Notes under the pieces: generated by a model | Seen by the model: only the letters and a program-made list of their open reading frames with translations | Told to the model about the DNA's origin: nothing | The model's database searches: none | Source: Collybia mongolica | Taxonomy: Eukaryota > Basidiomycota > Agaricomycetes > Agaricales > Clitocybaceae | Length of the DNA stretch: 64,000 nt | Assembly: GCA_013420905.1 (NCBI GenBank) | Contig: JAAXNY010000010.1 | Span: 930,001-994,000, forward strand | Direction of reading: 5' to 3' | In this document: piece after piece, positions 34,934-46,498 of the stretch | How the letters are laid out: every line of letters starts with the position of its first letter | How positions within the stretch are numbered: position 1 is the first letter of the stretch | Made by a program: the position numbers and the translations under genes

Positions 34934-36320
34934 TCACGTAGCATATCCGCTTTTCCGTTTTATAACCCCAAACGCGCCACCCCCCTTACCAGCCATTTTT
35001 CTCGAGTCACCCACCAGCGCCTCCGGCTTCTCATATGCCACAAAGTGGCCCCTGTATTTGTTCACCACGGAATACTACTTTAAAGCTTGTGTACCACCGG
35101 GGTCATACATAGTTGTAGATTCGAAATCATATACGCAGTAGGATGCATAAACGCGGAACTGTAACTAGCTCCTTCAGGAGATGTGAATAAATCAATTGAC
35201 GCAACTGGCACAGCACGAGAGGGAAGTGGGACAGAGATATCCAATCAAAGCACTGCACAACGCAAGATCGGATGGGAAATAATATGAATTCCACGAACCC
35301 TCGTTATCATCCCACTTAATCTAAATCTTCATATATCCGCGCCAACACTCCCAGTCGACTACAGGCAGAGAGGTATGCACTACTCTGGAGGGTATACTAC
35401 TTTGTCCGCTCAAGACTATCGATTTCAGTAGGGGTAGAACCGGGCAACGGGAAACGCAGAAGAGTGAAAGGGTGGGAAAGTGATGGAGATGGAATACTTG
35501 ACAGGGGACTTGAAGTAAAATTTACTTCTAGTGAAAAATTAGTGTGTTAGGCTTTGATGCTTGTGGGGTCATAGAGCTGCGACATCCTGTGCGTGATCTG
35601 CAGACGATGAGGGGCTTCCAAAGACCTGTAATATATAAGGGCGCACCAAGGCACCCCAGGCACCTCCCTAACACACTTGGAACCAGAAACTTAGGATTGA
35701 CGCGTACGGTTGGAGATGTAGAGACATACCATATTCATTATAGCCCAACACAAGCATGTTTGTTAACGACCTGTGGTATACCAGGTCAAATTGTTTCCTC
35801 GGGGCGCGCTTTGTACCAGGCTAATCCCAGGATACTGTAGCTTAAACCCTTTCTTTGATGGTGCTCCAGAGAAAAACCAGGTAGGCTAAGAGACACTACA
35901 TGAAAGCTCGGGTGATCGGGAGAGTATGTGACGAGTAGCGGAAACAATTTGCGAACTTCGATGAATGATCCTGGCCCTATGTAGTACATTTAGTAAAATT
36001 CTGATGCCGTATGTACACAGAAACGTACACCCATGAACAAACAGCAAAGGTAAAGCTCCTTGAACCTTGCTCTTCCTGTGTGTGGAGTGAACTTTCAAGG
36101 TGTCAAACCCTTCCATATCCCGCGTGAATTAGGGCAATTTGGCAGTCAGGGCCATTTCAAACTTGCACTAGTCATACCAATCCTTCCATCAATTGACCGG
36201 GTGTCGTATATTTGGGAGTGGGGCCTCATAGTCCCAACCTGCATCCTCAGGTGATTTCGTCAAGGTCAATCTTCGGTGTAACTCGGGGATGCGGTCGTCA
36301 AACACATTGATTTGAAGTGG
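34934..36320 (-). pseudogene. Epoxide hydrolase 4 (EH4), degenerate
   Basis: Remnant of a fourth epoxide hydrolase. At the 5' side (about 36320-36030) a frame aligns with the EHN domain of EH2 (LPLQINVFDDRIPELHRRL..., then FTRDMEGFDTLKVHSTHRK and LLFVHG) but has three in-frame stops: at the Arg of the VNRW motif, at the Trp of YDW, and at the Gln of FPQF. The PGSFIEVRKLFPLL exon is next, with a frameshift after LSLPG. The small exon equivalent to HKLMIALGYDEY (about 35730-35770) has lost one base. The 3' end (34934-35056) still reads [19 protein letters not shown] and ends GYAT, with MF changed to MA. The central part is poorly preserved. No functional enzyme can come from it. Confidence 0.8.
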
Positions 36321-38833
36321 AAGAAGGTGAGGTCATGATGGGGTACGGGAGGTCACCCCATGCGAGTCATTATGCCAATCTATATATATGTTCGAATGCC
36401 CAAGTGTCACCTGGCGAGAGACTAAGGAAATTAGGCCTTGACAAGTCCCTATGGGTTCATTGGATAGAAGGTAGATGCCTGGGATTGCGACTGACTAAAA
36501 TTTGATGGGAGTTAAATTGCAGTTGAGCTGCAAGGCTTTAACCGTTGACAAATAGAACTGAAAGCCAGACTTAGAGTTTTTGCCACAACAGCAACCGCAC
36601 AAAGAGGTAAGACAGGGCGTTACGCGTAAAGTCCAGAGTGCGAAGCCTTCATTGCTTGAGGCTGAGGTCATGAAGATCGTGTGGCTCCTAGTACCAAGTA
36701 CTTTTTTTTTTCCGCTCCTCGCAGCAGGTCTCGAAACAAATGCCCTTCGGTGTGACAAGATGCCACCCTCGGAGACCTGATCATGGGAGACACGAGATTG
36801 TGCCATCTAGCTAGAGTACTAACTGAGGGTGTGGATCCAAGTGAACGGCGCCAAGTCTCGTGTTGTATCCTGGCACGTGATCAATGGCCAAGATTGAAAC
36901 CCAAGACTTCAAAAAACTTTCGGTCTTTTGCGGCTTGCTACAGAGCATTTGCACATTGAGGGATATAACGAGTCTAACTTGTGGTCTTGCCATGGGACGC
37001 TTCAACTCATTGAGAAACATCCGAAAAGGACTCGTGCATCAATCTGTCCAACATTACTGTATCGTTTATTCACCCGCCTCAGCCATATTGTCAACTCGAC
37101 CCGAGATCATCCGATTTCAACAACCATTCGGGGACCGCACGCAGAGAATGCCCGGACGGGTGAGGTCGATTTAGCAGTGTTTTCGGTCGCTAATACCAAG
37201 ACCTCACCCACGAAGCTCACGATTCTAGTTATTTGCATGCAGTCGACCGAGCCCTACGCGTGCACTTTCACTACTTGGAACCCCTCCTCCCCGCATATCA
37301 GAGTTCTTCTCTAAGGATCACGCACTGCCCAGTGGTTGTCCTCATCTTAACGGATGCTCTTGAGGCGTAAGGTCGCCACCTCACTGTCGCTGATGAACAT
37401 TTAGGACACTACGCTGCCATATAATGACACAAACATCTTTAGTACCTGGGATTCTCTGGTGACCACCCCCCTCCAACCTTTACCGTTTCGTGGGTGCACC
37501 ACCCATCACACACGGAAAGGACTCTGAATGCAAGAATGTCCGTGACTTACAGCTGGACCCTGCCGCATCACTTTTGGTGCCACATCTCACATAGGTGCAT
37601 ATACCGCGGTCAACAACTGCTCAGGTTACTTATGCAGGTCGTGAATGTCACCCGAAATTATCCGCGCCTGTCAAGTTAGCTGAAATCTCCCGCGCATGCC
37701 CACCTAACGGAGATGCGTTTATCCGAGTGGAGGGCTATAAACCGTTCCTCCACCTATCCTACTCATGAACCTTTAAGCCCCTGTGCACTAATGTTGCTAC
37801 AGGCAGTGCTGATTTGCGATTCATTCCATATTGATGGCTCTAAATCATCTCAAATCATCCTCAGGCAAGCCGCTGTGGCTGCAGAGCCTGAATATCCCTT
37901 GTGTCTGTGCCCACGCTTTGGCAACATCCCTTGTAACAGCAGCAGGTATGCAGGGTGGCAACGTACCCGCCCCTGCCTCTACTCCTGTTGCATCTGCCGC
38001 AGGCAGTGTGGACCCTGCCCTCGTCCTAAAATTTGGCTATTATCCGGACCTGGCACTACATTTCTGGCCAAGATCCCTGTTCCTTTTCATCTGACAGGGT
38101 CACCAATGTCAGCTCGATAAATCGGATATTTGTGTTCCTGCGCGGACTTCACTATATAGGCTTTAAGAACCACCGTTGTCGCTGGGAAGGTAGTGAACGA
38201 TTCTAGCGTCGCTGTGTCGTTGATTACGAGTTCCAACTCGAATCCACCTAAGGCTGCGTCCCATCAATGCACTAGAATATTCGGGACTCCGAAATGGGTT
38301 GCCCAGCTGCTTCAACGACGCTTTTAGTACATCATCTTCCTGATATTTTTCTGATTTCTGATGTACGATGTTACACAGGCTCAGCTTGAGGCTGTTCAAT
38401 AAGCGCTCCTGGCACCTTCCGTCTTAAGATACCACTGATTTGGGTAATACTTACTTTACTTGTTGCATACTTATTCTGCTTGATCCTGTAGGTACTAGAT
38501 CGTTGCCAAATTATCGCGAATGTTCCCGATACTCATCTAGTCCCCCGCCCCTACCTCATCTGCGGTCACTTTATGTGATGCAGCCGAAACTTTCAGGAAA
38601 GGTAGCGCAGTAAAACTTGTTGCAAATAATCGTTAAATCGGATAACATGCCCCAGAAAAAGTACATATAATATTCCCGGATAAAATCATTGAATTTAGGC
38701 TACAGTGGTGATGTTCGGTACATAGAAGACGTCGTTGCAGTAGAGGCGAACCTGGCTAAGGGTGGACCATCGATACCTTGTTGATTGGGTTACAGAAAAT
38801 AAGGAAATTCGGAAAGCTAGGTAAATATTGTCT

Positions 38834-38888
38834 GCATAATTGAGCAGCGATATCTAGTCGCTTCTTGGAAACACGGACTATAGTATGT
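38834..38888. repeat. Diverged direct repeat, copy A
   Basis: Aligns without gaps to 39109-39163 over 55 bases with about 13 mismatches, 11 of them transitions. Shared core blocks include CAGCGAT and CATAGTA-like ends. Function unknown. Confidence 0.6.
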
Positions 38889-39108
38889 GTCACACACGTC
38901 GATAGACGGGATCAGTGATTCTTGGAACCCAACAAATGACCACTTCACGGAAAGTGCTGCTCACCTTGTTGATGAACAGCATTCTATGAGAGCGCAGATA
39001 CATGACAGGAGATAAAAACAGGTTGGGATGGATAAAACATTAGTCAGATGTGAACCCATGATATAATATAATCGAGTTAGAACTTGGCTAAAGAAAAATT
39101 GGTTGGCG

Positions 39109-39163
39109 GCATGCTTGACCAGCGATGTCTAATCGCCTCTTGAAGACACGAACCATAGTACAT
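39109..39163. repeat. Diverged direct repeat, copy B
   Basis: Second copy of the repeat at 38834-38888, 275 bp downstream in the same orientation. The mostly transitional differences suggest decay through cytosine deamination. Confidence 0.6.
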
Positions 39164-40393
39164 ATGCAAACCAGTTGCCCAACATTTAAAATAATTCAGA
39201 AAATGGCAAAAAAAAACTAATCAGCGTGGGAGAAATAAGCATGATCCATATTGCTCTTTCCACGTTTTTCGCAGTGTTGACGGCCACCATATCCCATCTG
39301 AGACGCTGAAGATTACTGTCTGTACGTCTGCTCTGCGAATAGTTAGCTGGCTCATCAGGGTATAGGTGTGCGTTAAGCTCGAAACATCAGGCCTTAGGCC
39401 CAGCTCCTCCATTTGGACGGGGCCATTGACGGCGACAATTTAGGCGGGAAAACGGCGCTGCTCCTGGTTCACGGCCTCCTTTTCCGATACATCATACATA
39501 CTTTATTGTGTCGACATATCGCCGGATGTATCACGCCCAGCCTACCTTGTGTCTACGAGCATATTTTCCCCTTCAAAGACGGAAAACTCATCACCGACAT
39601 CTGGCAGTGCTGTAAGAGCCGATTGTACATTGACGTCCGCGGTCTCATTTTCAACGTTGGTAAATCCGTTCATGTCCTGTCACATTTGGCTCGCACTCTA
39701 TGTTACGTCCACCTTCTAAAATAGGTATCGACTGACGGGATCAGTTTTTGATGCGTTTTGGGGGACCTATAGGCAGGTATTGATATTCCTTAAAGATTGC
39801 AAGATGTACACGGAGCTGGGTGGTCCGACCAGGGGTCGAGACAAGGGTCGCAGATTAAACTTGGCCGATCCCCAGTACCGTCGCCCCATGGCGTTGAACT
39901 CCTTCACTTGCCTGGTGCCTGTAGTTCTTCAAAGGCACAGCATTGTAGGACTTAACCCCCGTCTTTGATCGAATTGTTCAGGCTGACATCATAAAATAGG
40001 TATCCTATTGGCTTTAACTTTTCCGCTCGAAATATTACGCAGATCATTAACAAAAATTTCTAATCGTTTCAGGTGTATTCTGGCCCGAGTTAACATGTTT
40101 CAATGGACGAACGTTTGCTCCTGTGGCCCTGCTTGCTTAAATTCGAACGAATGATCTACATCTGCTGTATGGAATAAGTCCTAGATGATGATAGAAACAC
40201 TACCGAAGGTTTTATATTATGTCGCATATCCATACCAGCGATGCCATAGCTTTCGCTAAATAGTGGAGTCGGCGAAGCCAACTACATCATTGAATGACAA
40301 CACGTGACATAACGATTATTTTGGATGAGTTTCGATGAATAACCACGGTTTGTCGAGATCCGCCATTTGATTGTTCTCATCGTCTAGACTGAT

Positions 40394-41890
40394 ATGTCGA
40401 TGCGCGCTGTTCTCATTAAAGATGGCAAGGGCCCAGTGGAGAATCTATATATTGGAGAAACAACAAAGCCAGTCCCGAAATCCGGCGAGGTCCTTGTAAA
40501 GGTCATTTAGTCGAATTGAGTCAATCATTTCAAATATCTCACACTTTCATATATGCATACAGATTAAAGCATTCGGTTTGAATCGTATGGATCTCTTACA
40601 GAGGGAAGGGTTTTACCCCCCTCCAGCGGGATCATCGTCTATTCTGGGCGTAGAGTTCTCTGGGGAGATATCAGAGGTCGGTGCGGATGTTTTGGAATGG
40701 AAATTTAAAGATGAAGTTATTGGCCTCACTGGAGGGGTAAGCTTGAGTCAAACCTATGTGTTGAAGGTCGTTTATAAACCCGCTTACCTCATGCTAGGGC
40801 GCCTACGCGGAATACATAGTTGCTCCGGCTACACATGTGCTGCCTAAACCAAAAGATCTAAATTGGGTCGAAGCTGCGGCTATCCCTGAAGCTTTTCTGA
40901 CTGGTTAGCTCATCAGGAAACCTGAATCATGCAAATAATAATACTCACGCTCGGCGATAGCATTTCAGGCACTTGTTATGTATGGTGAAGTGAAAGAGCA
41001 AGACAATGTTTTGGTTCACGCAGGAGCCTCGGGCGTTGGTGTGGCCGCGATCCAGTTAGCTCGTCTCTATGGAGCGTAAGGAGCCCTCCTGAAGAATTAA
41101 ATTTACAAAATACGCTGATACCATTGTGCATCACACTACAGGCACGCTGTTATTGCGACAGCTTCGACGCAAGAGAAGATCGAGTGGCTCTTGAATATAC
41201 CAAATGGAGCGACGCACGCTGCTAATTATAAAACAGAAGATTTTTCGGCCGTCGTGAAAAACGTAACCAACAGTAAAGGCGCTGATGTCGTCATTGATTT
41301 CGTTGGACAAAGCCATTGGAAAAAAAATATTGATTCATTAGCTGTCGATGGAAAGATGACAGTGCTGGCATTGTTGAGTGGTGAGACCTGTTGATTGGCC
41401 TTCATATTCGAAGATCTCTCAGCAAGATGATACCCAGGATCTGAAGTAGCCGAGGTAGACCTTAGGCCAATTTTATACAAACGCCTTCGTATCCAGGGAT
41501 CAACTCTTCGGTCCCGCTCTATCCCATACCAAGCCGACCTGATTGCGCGGTAACGCTTTGCTTTCATTTCAGACAGTACCAATTCGCGTCTCTAAATTCT
41601 GTGTGTGTAGATTCGGCCGTGAGGTACTTCAGAAGATCACAGGAGCAAAGGGCGACGGCCCTATCAGGTTATACATTCACAAGGTAGGCCTTGAAATCTA
41701 ACCCTATATCTCACCTCTGTAGCAAGTATTTTTGCCACATATCTAGGTTTATCCATGGACAGAAATTCAAGACGCCCATCGAACCATGCAATCAAACGCG
41801 AATAGGTCTGTTCAATCCCCCTGTCTCCCTTCGCGACGTCTACCTTATTAATCTGATTATAGTGGAAAGATTGTTGTTGAAGTGGTTTAA
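40394..41890 (+). CDS. Zinc-less MDR / quinone-oxidoreductase-like protein
   Basis: Medium-chain dehydrogenase/reductase of the quinone oxidoreductase group, expected to use NADPH to reduce quinones or enones in the cytosol. Nine exons: 40394-40501, 40563-40736, 40798-40903, 40961-41075, 41142-41380, 41438-41549, 41611-41683, 41747-41805, 41863-41890, in phase to 337 aa. The catalytic domain shows [18 protein letters not shown] and [13 protein letters not shown], close to the human PIG3 (TP53I3) type. The Rossmann cofactor loop [16 protein letters not shown] is at about 149-164. The C-terminus [16 protein letters not shown]...GKIVVEV is typical. No structural zinc Cys cluster is present. All splice sites are GT-AG. 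It stands alone in a gene-poor region. Confidence 0.88.
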
Positions 41891-44800
41891 ACACCTCTTG
41901 CTGTATACTATACTACATATTGTTACCGAACCATAACCGGGCGTCAAAATTATGTTGTCTTTATCACCCAAAACTAGATGTGGTCAGATCGTGATATAAT
42001 CACGGAAACGCATACCGCTGAAGTGACAACCGATTAAGATCTTGGGGCGCTGTATCGGTCCATGGTAACAGAATCGGGGGTATGTGGCTCGCTTCCGCCT
42101 CCCTTCATAGCATCTGAATTTACGCGCAACGCAGTTCGGTCGCTCCTTTCTGCTCGGTCCTGGAAACTCCCGAGGCATTATCATCATACCCGAATACCCA
42201 AACGTGGTGTGGTGCTCGCACGCCTCTCTTGCTGCCCATTGATCATGATCGGAAAACGTTCCTGTTCATTAAGCCAATGCGCAATATATCGGTAAGCCGA
42301 TTACAAGTTCAGTGCAAGTGCCTGAGATGCCACGAACGTCACAAGGATGACAACTTCGATAAAGTACAAACAGTGCCCGAGGCCAGGCACCCAGGGCACC
42401 TGAGCAGAGGCGCATTGGATCGTTTGCCGGCGGCATTGCCGTCATACGCAACAATGATCAAAGTGGCGTACGTGTACCGATGATCTTCGCAACCCTGGCA
42501 TCCCAGGTCGCCTTGCGCATCTACAGTTAGCACTTGCATTCAAATTTTGGGTCGCGTGACGATGGCCTTGGTTTTGATCTCAGTATCACGCGAGTCGTCG
42601 CCTTGATGTGGGCTTTACCATCACTTTCCTGCTTGAGATTGCTTCTATCTCCTCCTGTTCACGGATCCTGCCGATGATGAGGCTAGAATCCGAGGAGTTA
42701 TCAAGCAATTAGGTGATCGACGTTCCTTGACCAAGAACAAGGTCAGGACGGGATGGGTTTTTTGTGCTTGCCACAAATGATGAATAAGTGTCAGACCCAA
42801 CACTAATGCCCGAGAAGCGCGTTACTTATCAAGTGTGCGAAGCAAGACCTATAGGAATAGTAAATGACTGACTGATTATTAGATAGCAATATCTTCGCGA
42901 CAAAGCTCGTGTCGATATATCTACCACGGTAACTTATTTCCACGGTACCAACACATTTCCTGTTCAAAATACCCCCGACATACTGTTGAGTGTGGCTTGA
43001 TCGCCGTCATCGTCGTGTGATATATCGTTTCAGGTCCAATTCATGTTTCCCAGCTCAGCTTATTCCATCATATATGTCCGGCCTGAATTCTATTTCAATT
43101 GACATCTCTTTCACGTTAACGTCAGGAATATGATCGGATTCTGTTGAGGTTGTAGACTGCCCGGCTCATTTTTCTCCGCGCTCCAGAAGGTATTGCACAT
43201 GTGGTGGGTTAGAACCTGGGCCTGGACGCTCCGCAAAATAGTTGTCATATCTATAGAGGCCCCTGCTCCGGGGGTGGTGGAGGTTAATCGGAGGTCCAAA
43301 GATACAGTCTATACCAAGAAAGGGCAATCAAGTTAAACTGCCAATATCGACTCACCATATTGTAACGCATCACGGGCATCAACCAATTCAACTCTTTCGA
43401 CCGATAGGCAACATGTAGTTATAACAGCCTGATCGAACCACCTGTTCTCACTCACTGAAATTCCCTAGACCCACCTCGCTGTAAGCCTCGTGGGAGAACC
43501 CCATTCACGGATCTTATGATGAGACCTTCCTTCATATACGGGAGATGGGAGACGCGACCAGACTAACCATGAGTGGCATATCGGCATTCACCTATCGTTT
43601 ATGGGTAAACTTAAACTCCAAAATGCTCTTTGCCTACACGATCGCGGTGTATCCGAACTGTTCTCCATCCACGCGTCGGGTTTCGGAAAGTTGTATGGAC
43701 GCCGAGCTCATCGCGCGAAGCATCCATTACAACTTTATTCGTCAGTAGGGTTAGAATCCCTCAGCAGGCGCTGTTGGGAATAGTCAGCACGCATGGGTGA
43801 CGCACAGTGTCGCCGGAGCAGATATTACTGTTTCGCTTTTCAACCCGCTTCAAAGATTCTTGGTAAGTCAGGTCGGCCCGAATATGGTTATGATAGACAC
43901 AATGCACGCGGATTTGATGACAGCTTGACTTGGAGTGTAATTCCCAGGACGAACCAGTGTGATGTGCGTCAAGAAAACAAGGCGAACCTAAGAAAGCAAA
44001 TGAATTCAAACCTACCTGGGCTCAAGCAACAACCTGAAAAGACATTAATCTGCGATATGTTGCCGGCAAGCTTCTTCAAGGCACAGCCACCAATTAGGAT
44101 TAATTGCCGGGATACCGTGAGCTTGAATCGAAGAGGGCCCAATAAGAAGAGAGACGTAGAAGAAGCAACGCCCAGGATGAAAATTTTTGCACCTTCCCGG
44201 CACACTGTTTATTTAACCCTAAATGCCATCCGGGACTGGGAAAATGACGAGTCAGCAGCCGACAGCAAACCGAGTTCCGAATAAGGGTGACACTGGCAAT
44301 AAGAGAACAGGTGGACAGAAGCGGTTTGCTCACACAATGGCTGAGAGCATCTGGTGCATCTCCAACCGCCGAGTGAACCTCAGCATTTAGCGAACAAGCG
44401 AACACAGCCTATGTTTCAAGCTCATAGGGACAAGGCGTGGGGAGGTTTAACAGCAATTGGATCAACGAATTTGCGGGTGAGAGCGTCGAGGGCCAACGAT
44501 TGAGAAAATATTCCAATGGATACCGTGCACTGGTGGCAGGCGGGCGGGGCGCAAGTGACTCATATATGCAGTGCCTCGCTTATACGAGCGCAAACAAGAA
44601 ATCCAACATAACCCAAATCGTCCATCGGTAGGGAAAGTTTGCCGGGGGCTGATTCCGAATCGATATGTGACTCATTGCAAGTGTAGAACGGTGAAGTTGT
44701 GCATACTGAAACGAGTGTTTCGGCGCTCTGGAGCGAATCAAACATGCAAAAGCGAGTGCGGCCCGTCCCGTCTGTGGCGGTCATAAGGTGCCGTTGATCA

Positions 44801-45345
44801 CTTAGAGAGCCAGAGGCAGTGCAGGAGGTTCATGTTGGGTTCCTGGGTCGGATATGGATGGATTAGACTGCCTAGCTGAGATAACCAACGAATTGTTAGG
44901 AACAAGACTAGCGGTGCTGACAAGCCACCAGTACATAACGTTACATCCTGTTAAGATTTCCATATTGGCTTAACTCCATATTTTGTTGCGGCTTGAAACT
45001 CCCTTGATGTCCCCTGGTTTGGGCGTCGAGTCGTTGCCGCAATCATTATCAGATCCATTTGAGACCACATCTTGGTCCCACCGTCCGTCTTCGCCTGGCG
45101 CTTCGTGGGAGACCTTGCGCTTGTAACGGTTCCGTCAGACATTCCCTATTCGAGTCAATGATGGTCACTTCCCCCCCTTCAACACAGGAACTGCGGAAAG
45201 TCCCTTGAGCCTTTACTATAAAGACGCCAGTAATTATCACAATGACTCTCCATAATCTTCGCAACCCCCCTCGGTGCCTTCTCTGACATCTCGACCAGTC
45301 CGCACTCACCCACTACCACATCCATCACCATACTACACCCACACC
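41891..45345. other. Gene-poor interval, 3.4 kb
   Basis: No gene supported. A 163-aa open frame at 43793-44284 (+) lacks domain or splice-site support. The final 150 bp are pyrimidine-rich with a TATAAAG at 45217 and look like a promoter for the short frame at 45346. Confidence 0.45.
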
Positions 45346-45447
45346 ATGAGCAGTCAATCCAACTCAGGATCTGTCAAGTCCACCGGACAGGGCTCACAAA
45401 CCACAGTGAAAGGAGGCGCATCCACAACTGGCGCGGTGTTCTTCTAA
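45346..45447 (+). CDS. Possible 33-residue Ser/Thr/Gly-rich micropeptide
   Basis: A short frame too small for normal gene calling. It begins MSSQSNSGSVKSTGQGSQ and ends GAVFF. The ATG follows a long CA/CT-rich leader with few other ATGs and a TATAAAG box 123 bp upstream, which is what a transcribed fungal gene looks like. The peptide is polar and flexible, with no signal peptide or membrane segment and a hydrophobic VFF end. I do not recognise it. It could also be the first exon of a longer, otherwise unseen gene, or chance. Confidence 0.35.
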   Translation: MSSQSNSGSVKSTGQGSQTTVKGGASTTGAVFF

Positions 45448-46498
45448 ACACCCCACTCTTCCAGTGTTTTGCCCCCTCCCAGAACGCCAACATTTCCACT
45501 CCACCGCGTATCCTATCCATCTACGCGACGTAGATCATATATCATCGCGCGTTAACGCGTCCACCAGTGGTCTATCACCACATACAACACTATATTATCC
45601 CACTGCGCTAGTGGGGTTAATTGAAGCACAACAGGAGGACGTTGTGTTAATTTGGAGAGCAGGACATAGAAGCTGTAATCGAAGATCGCCGAAATGGACG
45701 GAAAGCATTACGGAAGTTGACGGCATAATTTATCCTTTGTATCCCTTACCACTGATTCGGACACCCTACATTACCACTAATTATAGTATTCCATTTCCTT
45801 CCACTCAGACATATCATACATACCATTGCATCGCTACCCCTAGCACAATTCGCACAATATTTATTCTTCTCCTGTTACCACCAACCCCAATAGAAAGTGC
45901 AACATCTAGATCTGATCGCGGGAACGTGAACCCATACTCAATCAAAACACGTAGTCTATAGGCCCAGTTTTTTGATAGCGTATAGCTGTAAAACATTTTG
46001 ACGAGCATGTGTCCCAGCTCGGGAAGGCGGTAAAGATAAATGGAGAACCAATCGCGGAGATATCTCTGGTAGCCAAGTAGACATGATATGTTGGACCCCG
46101 CTCTTTTCGAAATAGCCATGGTAGTGATAATGTCCATTGGCGGAGATAGCGGTCGTGACACAGAGAGGAGACGAGAGAAGCTACGAACTCTGACCCAGAG
46201 AGGTGCAGTGAAGATCTATGATTTTAAGATCTATGAAAGTATAGGATCACGCACACATACGACCGACTGCGTGGAAATCGCTCTTTCGTTTTATCACGGG
46301 ACAACTGACTTCAAGTGTAGCTTGGAACTTGAAACCAATATGTTTTCAACATCAGCCAATACGAAATCGACACAGGAGAAACCCTTCGGATCCACATCCC
46401 CGAGGCCAATTCTGGCAGGCCATCGAGCTAGGCATCCAATTATCAAAAGATATGACAGCCATGAGAACATCGCACTGTACTGACAACGTCGCCTCTGA
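45448..46498. other. Intergenic
   Basis: About 1 kb between the micropeptide frame and the end of the alpha/beta hydrolase gene. A 165-aa open frame (45464-45961, +) is low in information (Tyr/Pro/Thr-rich) with no domain; not accepted as a gene. Confidence 0.4.

Larger units (their letters stand above)
36321..40393. other. Gene-poor interval, 4 kb
   Basis: No gene supported. Two short open frames at 37713-38120 (+) overlap in different frames and lack consistent character. A pair of diverged direct repeats lies at 38834-38888 and 39109-39163 (listed separately). The base composition is mixed and the interval looks like decayed sequence. Confidence 0.45.

Noticed and set aside
37831..38094. 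Frame reading like a bacterial lipoprotein linker (Ala/Pro/Ser-rich)
   Set aside because: Short, without a continuing domain, overlapped by an equal open frame; probably GC-rich chance composition.
43793..44284. 163-aa open frame
   Set aside because: No domain, no intron signals consistent with a gene and mixed composition.
45464..45961. 165-aa Tyr/Pro/Thr-rich frame
   Set aside because: Low-information sequence with no promoter of its own.
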